DNA from: Leucobacter aridicollis
GTDB taxonomy: Bacteria > Actinomycetota > Actinomycetes > Actinomycetales > Microbacteriaceae
NCBI RefSeq assembly: GCF_013409595.1
Contig: NZ_JACCBD010000001.1
Coordinates: 2,976,001 to 3,040,000, forward strand
Reading direction: 5' to 3'
Length of the DNA stretch: 64,000 nucleotides
The notes below the pieces were generated by a model. The model was given only the letters and a program-made list of their open reading frames with translations, had not been told where the DNA came from and did no database searches. The position numbers and the translations under genes were made by a program. Numbering within the stretch: position 1 is the stretch's first letter; each line of letters starts with the position of its first letter. Below are positions 52,401-61,811 of this stretch, piece by piece.

Positions 52401-52761
52401 TGCCGCCAACGAGCGCGGTGAGGCCGCTGAGCTGCCATCCCGCGAACTCCTCGGGGAGCACATCGGTAACCCGCACCGGCGCGTCCGCGTCGGCGTCGTT
52501 GACCCGGAACTCGACCCAGTACGTCACCGAATCGCCGGGCCGCAGATCTCGCACGGCGTCGACGTACTCGCCGTCGCCCTGCTTGATCTTCTTCGCCAAC
52601 ATGATTGACGCGCCCTCGCTCGCGACCGCCGGAACGGCGCCACTACTTGCGACGACTGCTGTGCCGACGAGCAGGGCGGTCAGCCCGCCCGCGAGCACCT
52701 TCGCCAGCGCGCGTCGCGCCTGTTGCCTGGCGCGACGCACCCCGAATGTCCCCAAATTCAT
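46474..52761 (-). CDS. Giant LPETG-anchored surface protein (isopeptide/DUF11-like repeat adhesin)
   Basis: A 2095-residue exported, sortase-anchored protein. A signal peptide spans about 1-46 (ALAKVLAGGLTALLVGTAVV, then VASSGAVPAVAS). About 1900 residues of tandem beta-sandwich domains follow, with recurrent LRPGDSVTYWVEFRVNDADA / VRVTDVLPEEFAGW-type motifs as in DUF11 and related surface domains. A DUF5979-like domain (IGKVVTGLGADRAPERFAID, then CSVTEAGALGAFGENVRAID) leads to a Pro-rich wall spanner (PEPPVDPEPPVDPTPPVDP), LPETG (2054-2058), a hydrophobic helix and a basic tail. No sortase gene is in the window. ATG 52761 follows AAGGGGAG; the long frame upstream is not used. Likely an adhesin or structural surface polymer. 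The divergent sigma factor may control it. Confidence 0.9.
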   Translation of the reverse strand: MNLGTFGVRRARQQARRALAKVLAGGLTALLVGTAVVASSGAVPAVASEGASIMLAKKIKQGDGEYVDAVRDLRPGDSVTYWVEFRVNDADADAPVRVTDVLPEEFAGWQLSGLTALVGGSTSGVTLALPGITDGQAPDGPVAGTVGQTPAERTISVGVERPVQTGATNPDGLGMSTRDTGVLEYTLTVPEGLAADDPLLRRDLTNTATFTAKAGAKELQAADSAVIAVDNPIRIDVSPEKSWTPNAQAYQPGAQSTLEIRGTQASNVHATQLRLQDPAAPELAPDGATELPAGNPFNSVDFAGFTAPVDPTTNLPDGVTSATAEVYRCADGAWNWVAWDAAIPNADIAGVRLSYAGSIPPGTVASQQFAVAQRAEHRTTGAELAGGFELTNDVRATVVVDGQEPVSKDAEAPFAVTPQVIGVDAQKRFFSLPDGAETGQLTGITAGDTVGVVLRAINRDAPASTELGSLTIAEPAAGSHEAFFGDDLRFEGFATADAAAAWPAGATGATLTWTYADGSTQRVRLDAGAALPAPAAGKTVAGFELTFTGAIAPGASSEIRYELGSSSAESFVAPGKQTANLKNVIAVTGERDGLEPQTATDSATVGYVAPRIDTKITKRVGPAVVAAGQDVVVQLDTEVKTEGGRTKPTEIVVEDALTGDGTFWDAFDAKQILPPITRPANSGDPITQADLTIRYQDAEGTWQTLAKNPDESTPINIPAGATGIRFVYTNAEGFSQTTLVKPNISFTARQTLRSDTQAPTATDFAHPVKYENVATVAAEGKLDDRVVTGTDSSKVNVSVRPRPGTGPGVNGALWAEKEWGHGSLTSQSGARTVTTQSWALTDGTYPTVRLQDPAAPTASGAGTVFEAFDLTRIRPIHFAGTDGGVARDAMLRWDAVTAVELWNGSEWLTVSAPGAGWMNEKGFVGYTLTADERATTLGVRLVLGENREAREAAHAGADPDLTAPAPGTGVSTSGEIREYLLDWQLRDRARTADGSVKWVKEADTSFNCDGGGDGCVDNVFSVTAVPETGQPVSERANDTIQILDGATNVTLTKRVQPLPEGDASKNVKMVAPNPGEVAQADYPRARFTLTARNSSTAPAESHGGMRLGKIRVTDTANTAATDDLDIDASPFTGRDFEAEAASQAGNHFNEFTLTGVSFGTLPAAIDTAESTVELWLYDGTPAGTTSVWTLQQVLDGDAEFLAQLPNAIGIAATYSGTDPATNGNRIGVGDDLVMRLDVQLRETERLSGKAVRGGELGSVVDVPNEAVVRGWDAVVAPEAQPTKRDDANVALVQAAVAVGLQKSVSVVHPDQTNDTVYESDPGATVRVELTADPRGSTAPINTLNIQDATPAFWERFQLVSFDTPTMPTGADRVRLQVRVGDEWVNYADFAGDLSEVRGAAVVFDRADGAVFPAGAQSWNASWGSTKLSFSVKLRPGAEVNWRSDSVKNRATVTATNTTFGEADADDVDDVRFSPGENGLRVEKRAPNDTSTHQVEALASAPWKLVFTNVGSSLLPITQVTDALPDTLSWDGLAPTVTSTPGPNGLSGLDAAPTVTLSDDGRNLVFDWGANARMQPGEKVEIALGLIMEPLTAGTRAVNEVTVETGVPLAVCEQPTDHGQAPTASDSPNSCSNTNYVQPRVGTVVGARKTVSGESVPTLGDQLVTGALDTAAGTECAPGAYLPVGSDYTRSPCASYTAVGATDSWKLENINSGTNALSRMTIVDMLSAPGDAMLAGGGTRGSTFAPVLADLSNIRVTGLPAGASYTTEVTTNPTACVGSTPGTSLWGNDPECADTEANPANEWTPVEGFSGDPAEVAGLRIAVDMTETPLQPGETVLVEFETVNRVVGGSEAALQPTLEQFTEPQFAWNQHGVVGWGTNGVRVNLPAAPQRAGVTVKTGTLEIGKVVTGLGADRAPERFAIDLACTVPSGGAGGPERVALDLGDQARVWVPRDGAVTVEGIPVGANCSVTEAGALGAFGENVRAIDVGDGVFPTADGSRAEVQIRERAEASPTRVQFVNGYTPVEPEPPVDPEPPVDPTPPVDPTPPVTPAPPKLPETGSAGLAAFIALAALAMVIGAGAALVGTARAKRAARESV

Positions 52762-52781
52762 GCGTATTCTCCCCTTGTCCA

Positions 52782-52801
52782 CCGTGTGTCCCCACACACG
52801 G
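52782..52801 (-). promoter_or_regulatory. Short leader hairpin near the LPETG gene start
   Basis: CCGTGTGT (52782-52789) pairs with ACACACGG (52794-52801) around CCCC, 20 nt upstream of ATG 52761 and just before its Shine-Dalgarno. On the transcript it would fold next to the ribosome site. Confidence 0.5.
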
Positions 52802-52806
52802 AAAGA

Positions 52807-52859
52807 CCCGGCTCCTGGCACTCGGATGCTCCTTGGGGGGATTCCTGACAGGAGCCGGG
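52807..52859. promoter_or_regulatory. 11-bp perfect inverted repeat in the LPETG/sigma intergenic region
   Basis: CCCGGCTCCTG (52807-52817) and CAGGAGCCGGG (52849-52859) are exact inverted copies 31 nt apart, in the 295-nt divergent region. It could be a leader hairpin of the surface-protein mRNA or an operator. The rest of 52860-53056 shows no clear sigma-70 promoter. Confidence 0.5.
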
Positions 52860-53056
52860 CATCTAGTAACACGGCGAATCGGCCGAATCGTGACGCTCGG
52901 ATGAAAAATAGTTGTTCGCGGCTCCAGAAACTCGCGGATTCCCAGCATCGTGATGGATACTGTCTGCGGGGATTCACACGCGCACTCGGTTTGGGAGACC
53001 GGATGCGCTGCACTCACGCGCGTTGGCGCGTTACGGGTGCGTAAGAGGGGGACTAC

Positions 53057-54816
<1,760 letters not shown>

Positions 54817-54835
54817 TAGTTGCGGGTGGCCGCAG

Positions 54836-55603
54836 TTAAACAGTCACACCGGTGCGGATCGCGGCCTTAACCTCGGCGATCGCCTTGGTGACCTGGATCC
54901 CCCGCGGGCACGCCTCCGAGCAATTGAAGGTGGTGCGGCAGCGCCACACGCCTTCCTTGTCGTTGAGGATGTCCAGGCGGACCTGCGCGTTATCGTCGCG
55001 CGAGTCGAAGATGAAGCGGTGCGCGTTCACGATCGCCGCGGGGCCGAAGTACTGGCCGTCGGTCCAGAACACGGGGCACGACGTGGTGCACGCTGCGCAC
55101 AGGATGCACTTCGTGGTGTCGTCGAAACGCTCGCGCGAAGCGATGTCCTGGATGCGCTCCTTACCGGGCTCGGCAGGGGTGTTCGCGACGAGGAACGGCT
55201 GCACCTCGCGGAACGACGCGAAGAAGGGCTCCATGTCGACGATGAGGTCCTTCTCGAGCGGCAGGCCCTTGATCGCCTCAACGTAGATCGGCTTCGTGAC
55301 GTCGAGATCCTTCACGAGCGTCTTGCAGGCGAGGCGGTTGCGGCCATTGATGCGCATCGCATCCGAGCCACAAATGCCGTGCGCGCAGGAGCGACGGAAC
55401 GACAGGGTGCCGTCGACGTCCCACTTGATCTTGTGGAGCGCATCGAGAATACGGTCCGTCGGATACATCTCGACGTCGAAGTCTTCCCAGTACGCGTCGC
55501 GGCCCGATTCCGGGTCAAAGCGGCGGATGAGGAGCGTGACGTTGAACGGCTTGATTTCTTCCACGGCGTTCTGGCCGGGTGCCTCAGTCGTGACAGCACT
55601 CAT
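54836..55603 (-). CDS. sdhB: Succinate dehydrogenase iron-sulfur subunit
   Basis: Membrane-peripheral electron-transfer subunit of complex II. The 255-residue product has the 2Fe-2S ligands (CAHGICGSDAMRINGRNRLA followed by CKTL), the 4Fe-4S CILCAACTTSCPVFW and the 3Fe-4S CRTTFNCSEACPRGI, with the usual cysteines. Length is standard. ATG 55603 is 3 nt after the sdhA stop, so the two are coupled. It is the last gene of sdhC-D-A-B and ends at a strong terminator shared with the convergent sigma-fusion gene. Confidence 0.98.
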   Translation of the reverse strand: MSAVTTEAPGQNAVEEIKPFNVTLLIRRFDPESGRDAYWEDFDVEMYPTDRILDALHKIKWDVDGTLSFRRSCAHGICGSDAMRINGRNRLACKTLVKDLDVTKPIYVEAIKGLPLEKDLIVDMEPFFASFREVQPFLVANTPAEPGKERIQDIASRERFDDTTKCILCAACTTSCPVFWTDGQYFGPAAIVNAHRFIFDSRDDNAQVRLDILNDKEGVWRCRTTFNCSEACPRGIQVTKAIAEVKAAIRTGVTV

Positions 55604-55606
55604 GGT

Positions 55607-57439
55607 TTAGTACTTCCTCTCCAGCGGCGGGTAACGCAACTCGCCCTGCTCGTCCTTCACCACGGTGACCGGCTTCCAATCCAGGCGGATGTGGTCCTCG
55701 GGGTTCGCCGAATGCGGGTTGCCCGTCAGGTAGGCCATCGTGTGCTTCATGTAGTTCTCATCATCGCGATCCGGGTAATCGTCGCGCATGTGCCCGCCGC
55801 GGCTCTCCTTACGGTTACGCGCCGTGTAGGTGAGCACCTCTGCGAGATCAAGGAGGAACCCGAGCTCGATCGCCTCGAGCAGGTCCGTGTTGTAGCGCAT
55901 GCCGCGATCCTGCACGCCGACGTTCTGGTAGCGCAGGCGAAGATCGTGGATCACGCCGAGCACCTCGGTGAGCGAGTCCTCGGTGCGGAACACCTGTGCA
56001 CCGCGGTCCATGGCCTCCTGTAGCTCGCGACGGATGTCCGCGACGCGCTCGGTACCGGTGCCGGTGCGGAAGCCCTCAACGAGCTCGCGGATCTCCTTGG
56101 CAGGATCAGCCGGCAGGTCAACGAACGATGCCGTCTGCGCGTAGTCCGCAGCGGCGTTGCCCGAGCGCTTGCCGAACACGTTGATGTCGAGCAGCGAGTT
56201 CGTGCCCAGACGGTTCGAGCCGTGCACCGACACGCACGCGCACTCGCCGGCAGCGTAGAGGCCGGGAACGACGGTGTCGTTGTCCATGAGCACCTCGGCG
56301 TCGACGTTCGTCGGGATGCCGCCCATAGCGTAGTGCGCCGTCGGGAAGACGGGGACGGGCTCGACGACCGGATCGACGCCGAGGTAGGTACGCGCGAACT
56401 CGGTGATGTCCGGGAGCTTCGTCTCGAGCACCTCGGCGCCCAGGTGGGTGCAGTCGAGGTACACGTAGTCCTTGTTCGGGCCGGCGCCGCGGCCGTCGAG
56501 CACTTCCTGCACCATCGAGCGGGCGACGATGTCGCGCGGCGCGAGATCCTTAATCGTCGGTGCGTAGCGCTCCATGAAGCGCTCGCCGCTCGCGTTACGC
56601 AGGATCGCGCCCTCACCACGTGCGCCCTCGGTGAGGAGGATGCCGAGGCCGGCAAGGCCGGTCGGGTGGAACTGGTAGAACTCCATGTCCTCGAGCGGCA
56701 GGCCCTTACGCCAGATGATGCCGACGCCGTCACCGGTGAGGGTGTGCGCGTTCGACGTCGTCTTGAAGATCTTGCCGAACCCGCCGGTCGCGAACACGAT
56801 CGACTTCGCCTGGAAGACGTGCAGCTGGCCGGTCGCGAGCTCGTAGGCGACAACGCCCGCGGGCTTGCGGTCCTTGCCCTCGCCGGTCATCACGAGGTCG
56901 AGCACGTAGAACTCGTTGTAGAAGTTGATGCCGAGCTTGACGCAGTTCTGGAACAGCGTCTGCAGAATCATGTGGCCGGTGCGGTCAGCGGCGTAGCAGG
57001 CACGGCGAACCGCGGCCTTACCGTGATCGCGTGTGTGCCCGCCGAAGCGGCGCTGGTCGATCTTGCCGTCCGCCGTACGGTTGAAGGGAAGGCCCATGTT
57101 CTCGAGGTCGATGACCGCGTCGATGGCTTCCTTCGCGAGGATCTCAGCCGCGTCCTGGTCGACGAGGTAATCGCCGCCCTTGACAGTGTCAAAGGTGTGC
57201 CACTCCCAGTTGTCTTCCTCAACGTTGGCGAGCGCGGCCGCCATGCCACCCTGGGCAGCACCGGTGTGCGAACGCGTCGGGTAGAGCTTCGAGATGACGG
57301 CGGTTTTCGCCTTCGGCCCGGCCTCGATCGCGGCGCGCATGCCCGCACCGCCAGCTCCGACGATAACTACGTCGAACTGGTGATAGGTCACGCCGTCCTT
57401 CACGGTGACGTCTTCGCCCTCATGAGTGTTCGTGGTCAC
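55607..57439 (-). CDS. sdhA: Succinate dehydrogenase flavoprotein subunit
   Basis: Catalytic subunit oxidising succinate to fumarate with covalent FAD. The 610-residue product has [40 protein letters not shown] (SHT with the flavinylated His), [39 protein letters not shown] and [20 protein letters not shown], and ends [20 protein letters not shown] plus LDWKPV. Length is standard for SdhA. GTG 57439 is used with AGGAA upstream; internal GTG codons a few residues later are less likely. It lies between sdhD and sdhB on the same strand. Confidence 0.98.
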   Translation of the reverse strand: MTTNTHEGEDVTVKDGVTYHQFDVVIVGAGGAGMRAAIEAGPKAKTAVISKLYPTRSHTGAAQGGMAAALANVEEDNWEWHTFDTVKGGDYLVDQDAAEILAKEAIDAVIDLENMGLPFNRTADGKIDQRRFGGHTRDHGKAAVRRACYAADRTGHMILQTLFQNCVKLGINFYNEFYVLDLVMTGEGKDRKPAGVVAYELATGQLHVFQAKSIVFATGGFGKIFKTTSNAHTLTGDGVGIIWRKGLPLEDMEFYQFHPTGLAGLGILLTEGARGEGAILRNASGERFMERYAPTIKDLAPRDIVARSMVQEVLDGRGAGPNKDYVYLDCTHLGAEVLETKLPDITEFARTYLGVDPVVEPVPVFPTAHYAMGGIPTNVDAEVLMDNDTVVPGLYAAGECACVSVHGSNRLGTNSLLDINVFGKRSGNAAADYAQTASFVDLPADPAKEIRELVEGFRTGTGTERVADIRRELQEAMDRGAQVFRTEDSLTEVLGVIHDLRLRYQNVGVQDRGMRYNTDLLEAIELGFLLDLAEVLTYTARNRKESRGGHMRDDYPDRDDENYMKHTMAYLTGNPHSANPEDHIRLDWKPVTVVKDEQGELRYPPLERKY

Positions 57440-57486
57440 TGGATTCCTAACTTTTCCGAATTCTGTACGTCTCGTTGCAGGGCCGG

Positions 57487-57930
57487 TTACTGGGCCGAGC
57501 AGAAGGAGGCTACGAGCGCGGGATCAGCCCCGGCCGGGCACGGATCGAACGTGAAGATCACGAGCGTGCCGAGGAGGATGAGGAGTGCAGCGGACAGCCA
57601 CACGAGCGTGCGGAGCACCTTGTTCAGGCGCGGGCGAACGACGTAGTCGTTGACGATCGTGCGCATGCCGTTTGCACCGTGGATGAGCGCCAGCCACAGG
57701 AGCAGCAGGTCCCAGACCTTCCAGAACGGGTTCGCGAGCTTGCCGCCAACGAAGCCGAAGTCGATTGCGCTGATGCCGTCGCCGATCATCAGGTTCGAGA
57801 AGAGGTGTCCGAACACGAGCACGACGAGCAGAACGCCCGACACGCGCATGTAGATCCAGCCCCACTTCTCCCAGTTGGTGTTCTTCTTCGCAGGGGTCTT
57901 CGCGCGGGGCGCGTCAATTGTCATAGCCAT
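57487..57930 (-). CDS. sdhD: Succinate dehydrogenase membrane anchor subunit
   Basis: A 147-residue membrane anchor with three hydrophobic helices. [20 protein letters not shown] followed by [12 protein letters not shown] carries the conserved heme-ligand-type His; [20 protein letters not shown] contains the H-G-x-N-G-x-R motif of SdhD, and [20 protein letters not shown] is the last helix. It binds quinone and heme with SdhC. It lies 19 nt after the sdhC stop and 47 nt before sdhA. ATG 57930 is used. Confidence 0.94.
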   Translation of the reverse strand: MAMTIDAPRAKTPAKKNTNWEKWGWIYMRVSGVLLVVLVFGHLFSNLMIGDGISAIDFGFVGGKLANPFWKVWDLLLLWLALIHGANGMRTIVNDYVVRPRLNKVLRTLVWLSAALLILLGTLVIFTFDPCPAGADPALVASFCSAQ

Positions 57931-57949
57931 GATTATTCTCCGCCCTCGC

Positions 57950-58366
57950 TTAGTGGCTGAACACGTTCATCAGGTGGCGCGGCAGGAAGCCGGCCATCGT
58001 CACTGCCCACATCGCGATGACAACCCAGAACATCACCTTGTGGTACTTGGCGCCCTTGCTCCAGTAGTCAACGAGGATGATGCGCAGGCCGTTGAACGCG
58101 TGGAACACGATCGCTGCGACAAGCGCCGACTCGCCAAGGCCCATGATCGGGGTCTTGTACGCGCTCATGACCGCGTTGTACGCCTCGGGGCTCACGCGGA
58201 TGAGTGCGGTGTCGAGCACATGCACGAGCAGGAAGAAGAAGATCGCAACACCGGTGATGCGGTGCAGGACCCAGGACCACATGCCCTCGTTGCCGCGGTA
58301 GAGCGTACCGCCGCGTTGGGTTTTCTTCTTCGCCGCTGGAGCGGCTTCAGCGGGTAGGGCTGACAC
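57950..58366 (-). CDS. sdhC: Succinate dehydrogenase cytochrome b556 subunit
   Basis: A 138-residue membrane subunit with three helices. TLYRGNEGMWSWVLHRITGV (SdhC signature, HRxTG), FFFLLVHVLDTALIRVSPEA, FHAFNGLRIILVDYW (heme/quinone region) and FWVVIAMWAVTMAGFLP match cytochrome b556. GTG 58366 has AAGGAGG upstream. It is the first gene of the sdhCDAB operon and divergent from the mannose-1-phosphate guanylyltransferase gene. Confidence 0.95.
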   Translation of the reverse strand: MSALPAEAAPAAKKKTQRGGTLYRGNEGMWSWVLHRITGVAIFFFLLVHVLDTALIRVSPEAYNAVMSAYKTPIMGLGESALVAAIVFHAFNGLRIILVDYWSKGAKYHKVMFWVVIAMWAVTMAGFLPRHLMNVFSH

Positions 58367-58465
58367 GAGCTTCCTCCTTGGTCGTCACGCTGCAAAGTCC
58401 AGATTCTTTGAGGAAGCGCCCGATATGCGGGCACGCCACATTGCTGAGAATTCTCTGCGACTTCC

Positions 58466-58471
58466 ATTATG
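58466..58471 (-). promoter_or_regulatory. Possible -10 CATAAT for sdhCDAB
   Basis: CATAAT on the minus strand lies about 100 nt before GTG 58366. A TTCGAG at about 18 nt further upstream is a poor -35. Tentative. Confidence 0.35.
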
Positions 58472-58540
58472 GCACTCTCTCGGGGTGTCTCGAACACCTC
58501 GGCGCGCGTCGGGGATACACGATCCCCAACGGGCGGTGAT

Positions 58541-58546
58541 TAGGCT
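58541..58546 (+). promoter_or_regulatory. -10-like TAGGCT for manC (leaderless)
   Basis: TAGGCT is followed by six bases and ATG 58553. Confidence 0.45.
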
Positions 58547-58552
58547 GGCATC

Positions 58553-59674
58553 ATGACCTCTCCAAACCCCGCGCTCGACAGGCTCACCTGCGTCATCCCT
58601 GCAGGCGGAGTCGGCTCGCGCCTGTGGCCGCTTTCCCGCGCAAACGCGCCAAAGTTCCTCCTCGACCTGACAGGCGCGGGCGACTCGCTGCTGTCCGCGA
58701 CGTGGTCTCGGCTGGCCCCGCTCGCGCCCCCCGAGCGGATGATGGTCGTCACCGGAAACGCGCACCGCGAATCGGTGATCGCACAGCTTCCCGACATCCT
58801 CCCCGAGAATCTCGTGACGGAGAGCGAGCCGAAGGACTCGTCCGCTGCGATCGGCCTTGCGGCCGCGATCCTCGAGCTGCGCGATCCTGACGCGATCCTC
58901 GGCTCGTTTGCAGCCGATCACGTGATCCGGGGTGACGTGCTGTTTCGGCGCGCGGTCGCGACTGCTGTGCGCGCCGCGGACCAGGGATACATCGCGACGA
59001 TCGGTATCCACCCGACGCACGCGGCGACCGGCTTCGGCTACATCTCCTGCGGCGAGGCACGCACCGACCTGTCGCCGTTCGACCTCTACGACGTCACCGA
59101 GTTCGTCGAGAAGCCGGACTCCGCGACGGCCGAGGGGTATCTCAAGGCTGGCGGCTACCTGTGGAACGCCGGCATGTTCATTGCGAAGGCGTCCGTACTG
59201 CTTGAACAGATGGCACTCTCGGAGCCCGAGCTCGTCGACGCCTTGCGCGAGATCGCAGCGTCGTGGGGCAAAAAGCGCGGCGCGGAGGTGCGCGAACGCC
59301 TCTGGCCGACCCTGCCGAAGATCGCCATCGACTACTCCGTCGCCGAGCCAGCCGCCGCGGCAGGCAAGATGGTCTGCGTCGCCGCCCACTTCGAGTGGGA
59401 CGACGTCGGAGACTTCGCCTCGGTCGCGAACCTCCTGACCCGCGGCCGGCCGTCCGACCTCGCCGTGCTCGGTGACGGCGCCCAGGTGCTGTCGGACGCG
59501 TCGAGCGGCATCGTTGTCTCAGAGAGCGACCGCCTCGTCGCGCTCGTCGGGATGGAAGACGTCGTCGTCGTCGACACAGCGGACGTGCTGCTCGTGACGA
59601 CAAAGGATCGTGCACAGGACGTGAAGCGCCTCGTCGAGCGGATGAAGGTCTCAGGCGGCGGCCACCTGCTCTAG
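58553..59674 (+). CDS. manC: Mannose-1-phosphate guanylyltransferase
   Basis: Makes GDP-mannose from mannose-1-P and GTP. The 373-residue product has CVIPAGGVGSRLWPLSRANA followed by PKFLLDLTG (the nucleotide-binding GGxGxRLWPLSR...PK motif), ENLVTESEPKDSSAAIGLAA, GSFAADHVI, ATGFGYISCGE, VTEFVEKPDSATA and WNAGMFI. The C-terminal isomerase domain of bifunctional ManC is absent; the isomerase is a separate gene at the start of the window. It is divergent from sdhC and ends at a hairpin. GDP-mannose would feed glycans of this locus and protein or lipid mannosylation elsewhere. Confidence 0.95.
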   Translation: MTSPNPALDRLTCVIPAGGVGSRLWPLSRANAPKFLLDLTGAGDSLLSATWSRLAPLAPPERMMVVTGNAHRESVIAQLPDILPENLVTESEPKDSSAAIGLAAAILELRDPDAILGSFAADHVIRGDVLFRRAVATAVRAADQGYIATIGIHPTHAATGFGYISCGEARTDLSPFDLYDVTEFVEKPDSATAEGYLKAGGYLWNAGMFIAKASVLLEQMALSEPELVDALREIAASWGKKRGAEVRERLWPTLPKIAIDYSVAEPAAAAGKMVCVAAHFEWDDVGDFASVANLLTRGRPSDLAVLGDGAQVLSDASSGIVVSESDRLVALVGMEDVVVVDTADVLLVTTKDRAQDVKRLVERMKVSGGGHLL

Positions 59675-59697
59675 GGCAGGCGCCCTCCACCTGCCCT
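59673..59697 (+). terminator. Hairpin terminator at the end of manC
   Basis: AGGGCAGG (59673-59680) pairs with CCTGCCCT (59690-59697), followed by CCTCTTTCC. It overlaps the stop codon by two bases. The remaining stretch up to aspS (59698-59877) shows no further feature. Confidence 0.65.
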
Positions 59698-59877
59698 CCT
59701 CTTTCCACGTGGCCCTCCCCCTACCCCTCGCCGCAGAGCCCCTTCCTCGCAGAATGACCCGATTCCAGCAGTAGGAATGGGGTGCTCGTGCAGGGTTGGG
59801 GCTGTTCCGCGACCGACCGGTCAGGCGGCGCGCGGCCCCGATAGAACGGTGCACGCAGCACCCCCGCGGCGACCGAG

Positions 59878-59883
59878 TAGACT
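59878..59883 (+). promoter_or_regulatory. -10 hexamer TAGACT for aspS (leaderless)
   Basis: TAGACT is followed by six bases and GTG 59890. No convincing -35 seen. Confidence 0.5.
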
Positions 59884-59889
59884 GTCGGG

Positions 59890-61233
59890 GTGACTGAGCG
59901 TGTATTGATTAAGGACCTGGCCGCACGCGTTGACGGCCCCGTACGCGTATCCGGCTGGGTTGAGAAGGTACGCGACCAGCGGTACGTGCAGTTTGTCGTG
60001 CTCCGCGACGAGTCGGGCGCAGTGCAGCTCGTCAATGGCGGCGTGCTTCGCGAGCCCGACCCCGAGAACCCGCGCTCCGACATCCTCGTGCCCCGCACGA
60101 CCACGATCTCCGAACTCACACACGGCACCTTCGTGACCGTCGAGGGTGAGCTGCAGCACAACGAGCGCGTCAAGCTCGGCGGCGTCGAGATTCAGATCGA
60201 GACCATCGAGGTCGTCACGAAGGCGCTGCCCGACAACCCTGTCGCCGACGACTCGAACATCGACGTTCGCCTTGACTGGCGATTCCTCGACCTCCGCCGC
60301 CCCGAGCAGAACCTCGTGTTCCGCGTGCAGACGACGTTCCTGCATGCGCTGCGCAATGTCTGGGTTGAGCGCGGCTTCATCGAGATCCAGACCCCGAAGC
60401 TCATGGCGTCGGCGTCGGAGTCTCGCGCTGAGCTCTTCGAGGTCGAGTACTTCGAGGGCAAGGCGTTCCTCGCGCAGAGCCCGCAGTTCTTCAAGCAGAT
60501 GGCGCAGGCTGCCGGCTTCGGCGGCATCTTCGAGGTCGGCCCAGCGTTCCGCGCCGACCACTCGTTCACCTCGCGCCACGCAACCGAGTTCACCTCGATC
60601 GACACCGAGCTCAGCTGGATCGACTCCCATGAGGACGTCATGGAGATCCATGAGGAGCTCATCGTTGCGGGCCTCACCGCGGTCAAGGAGAAGCACGGCG
60701 AAGAGATCCAGAAGCTCTTCAACGTCGATCTGCAGGTTCCCTCACGCCCGTTCCCGCGTATCCCCCTCGCCGAGGCGAAGGAGATCGTGAAGGCTCGCGG
60801 CTACGAGATTCCCCGCGCCGACGCCGACATGGACCCCGAGGGCGAGCGCCAGATCGCCGCTCACGTCAAGGAAGAGTTCGGCTCGGACTTCGTGTTCGTC
60901 ACGGACTACGACGTCTCGATCCGCCCGTTCTACCACATGCGCAGCGAAGAGAACCCCGAGCTCACCAAGAGCTACGATCTCATCTACCGCGGCACCGAGA
61001 TCTCGACGGGCGCGCAGCGCGAGCACCGCATCGAGGTGCTCGAGGCGCAGGCCCGCGACAAGGGGATGGACCCGGCGGAGCTCGGCTTCTACCTCGACTT
61101 CTTCCGCTACGGCATGCCCGCACACGGCGGGTTCGGCATGGGCCTGAACCGCGTGCTCATGCTCATGCTCGAGCAGCCGTCGATCCGCGAGACGACGTAC
61201 CTGTTCCGCGGACCGAACCGCCTGCTTCCGTAG
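59890..61233 (+). CDS. aspS: Aspartyl-tRNA synthetase, archaeal-type (possibly non-discriminating)
   Basis: A 447-residue class IIb synthetase. An N-terminal OB-fold anticodon domain (VRVSGWVEKVRDQRYVQFVV) is followed by motif 2 region (FEVGPAFRADHSFTSRHATE with FTSIDTELSWID), and motif 3 HGGFGMGLNRVLMLML. It lacks the GAD insertion of bacterial AspRS (about 590 residues) and has the length and motifs of archaeal-type AspRS2. Such enzymes often charge both tRNA-Asp and tRNA-Asn, then requiring GatCAB amidotransferase. GTG 59890 is supported by TAGACT 6 nt upstream. It ends at a strong hairpin. Discrimination cannot be decided from sequence alone. Confidence 0.94.
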   Translation: MTERVLIKDLAARVDGPVRVSGWVEKVRDQRYVQFVVLRDESGAVQLVNGGVLREPDPENPRSDILVPRTTTISELTHGTFVTVEGELQHNERVKLGGVEIQIETIEVVTKALPDNPVADDSNIDVRLDWRFLDLRRPEQNLVFRVQTTFLHALRNVWVERGFIEIQTPKLMASASESRAELFEVEYFEGKAFLAQSPQFFKQMAQAAGFGGIFEVGPAFRADHSFTSRHATEFTSIDTELSWIDSHEDVMEIHEELIVAGLTAVKEKHGEEIQKLFNVDLQVPSRPFPRIPLAEAKEIVKARGYEIPRADADMDPEGERQIAAHVKEEFGSDFVFVTDYDVSIRPFYHMRSEENPELTKSYDLIYRGTEISTGAQREHRIEVLEAQARDKGMDPAELGFYLDFFRYGMPAHGGFGMGLNRVLMLMLEQPSIRETTYLFRGPNRLLP

Positions 61234-61259
61234 GCGATACCGAGCGGTAGCACCCCTGT

Positions 61260-61293
61260 TGAGGCCCCCATGCGCTACGCGCTGGGGGCCTCA
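61260..61293. terminator. Strong hairpin terminator after aspS, overlapping the end of the convergent gene
   Basis: TGAGGCCCCCA (61260-61270) pairs perfectly with 61283-61293. The right arm lies inside the last codons of the minus-strand gene ending at 61275, so it may end both transcripts. Confidence 0.75.
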
Positions 61294-61811
61294 CTCAGTG
61301 TGCAGGTCGGGTTCGCGCCGGCGAGGCCCATGGTTGCGGTGGCGACGAGCCACGAGGATCGCCACCCGCCCGGACCGATGAAGCGGACAGCGACGGTGGA
61401 GGTGCCACCGAGCAGCCCCCCGAGGAGTCCGCCGCTCGCGACCGTCGAGTAGGCGGCCGGCGTCCCGGTGGTCGACACGTTGCCGAGCAGCGCGGAGGTG
61501 AGCGGCAGGAGGAGCCCGCCCGTCGAGTAGCCGAACTCGGCCTGGGCGAGCGTGTAGCCGGTCGCGGTGGCTGGCGCCCGCCAGTTCACGGTGACTGTGG
61601 GCGACAACCCGAGCGGTCCGGGCGTCGTGACGCACGCCGCCGTGCTGACCGGCGTGGGCACTTTCAGTGCGGTGAAGACCCCGCGCGCCGCCTCAACATC
61701 CGCCCACGCTGCCTCGGTCTCGTTTGCGCCAGGGGCGAGCCCGAGCAACAGGGCCAGTGGCAGCGCCGCCGCGAGCGCTCGGCGGAGGCCGGTCCGGGGC
61801 CGCGGTCTCAC
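61275..61811 (-). CDS. SipW-substrate-like secreted protein (TasA/pilin-like)
   Basis: A 178-residue exported protein. The signal peptide is of the SipW-dependent type: RRALAAALPLALLLGLAPGA, then NETEAAWADVEAARGVFTAL, where the short A-W-x-D/T motif after the hydrophobic core is typical. The rest is beta-rich (TVTVNWRAPATATGYTLAQA) with a fibronectin-like feel. GTG 61811 overlaps the stop of the SipW-like peptidase gene (GTGA), so the two are coupled. It is probably a minor surface-fibre subunit processed by that peptidase. The last codons overlap the aspS terminator. Confidence 0.78.
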   Translation of the reverse strand: MRPRPRTGLRRALAAALPLALLLGLAPGANETEAAWADVEAARGVFTALKVPTPVSTAACVTTPGPLGLSPTVTVNWRAPATATGYTLAQAEFGYSTGGLLLPLTSALLGNVSTTGTPAAYSTVASGGLLGGLLGGTSTVAVRFIGPGGWRSSWLVATATMGLAGANPTCTLSEAPSA

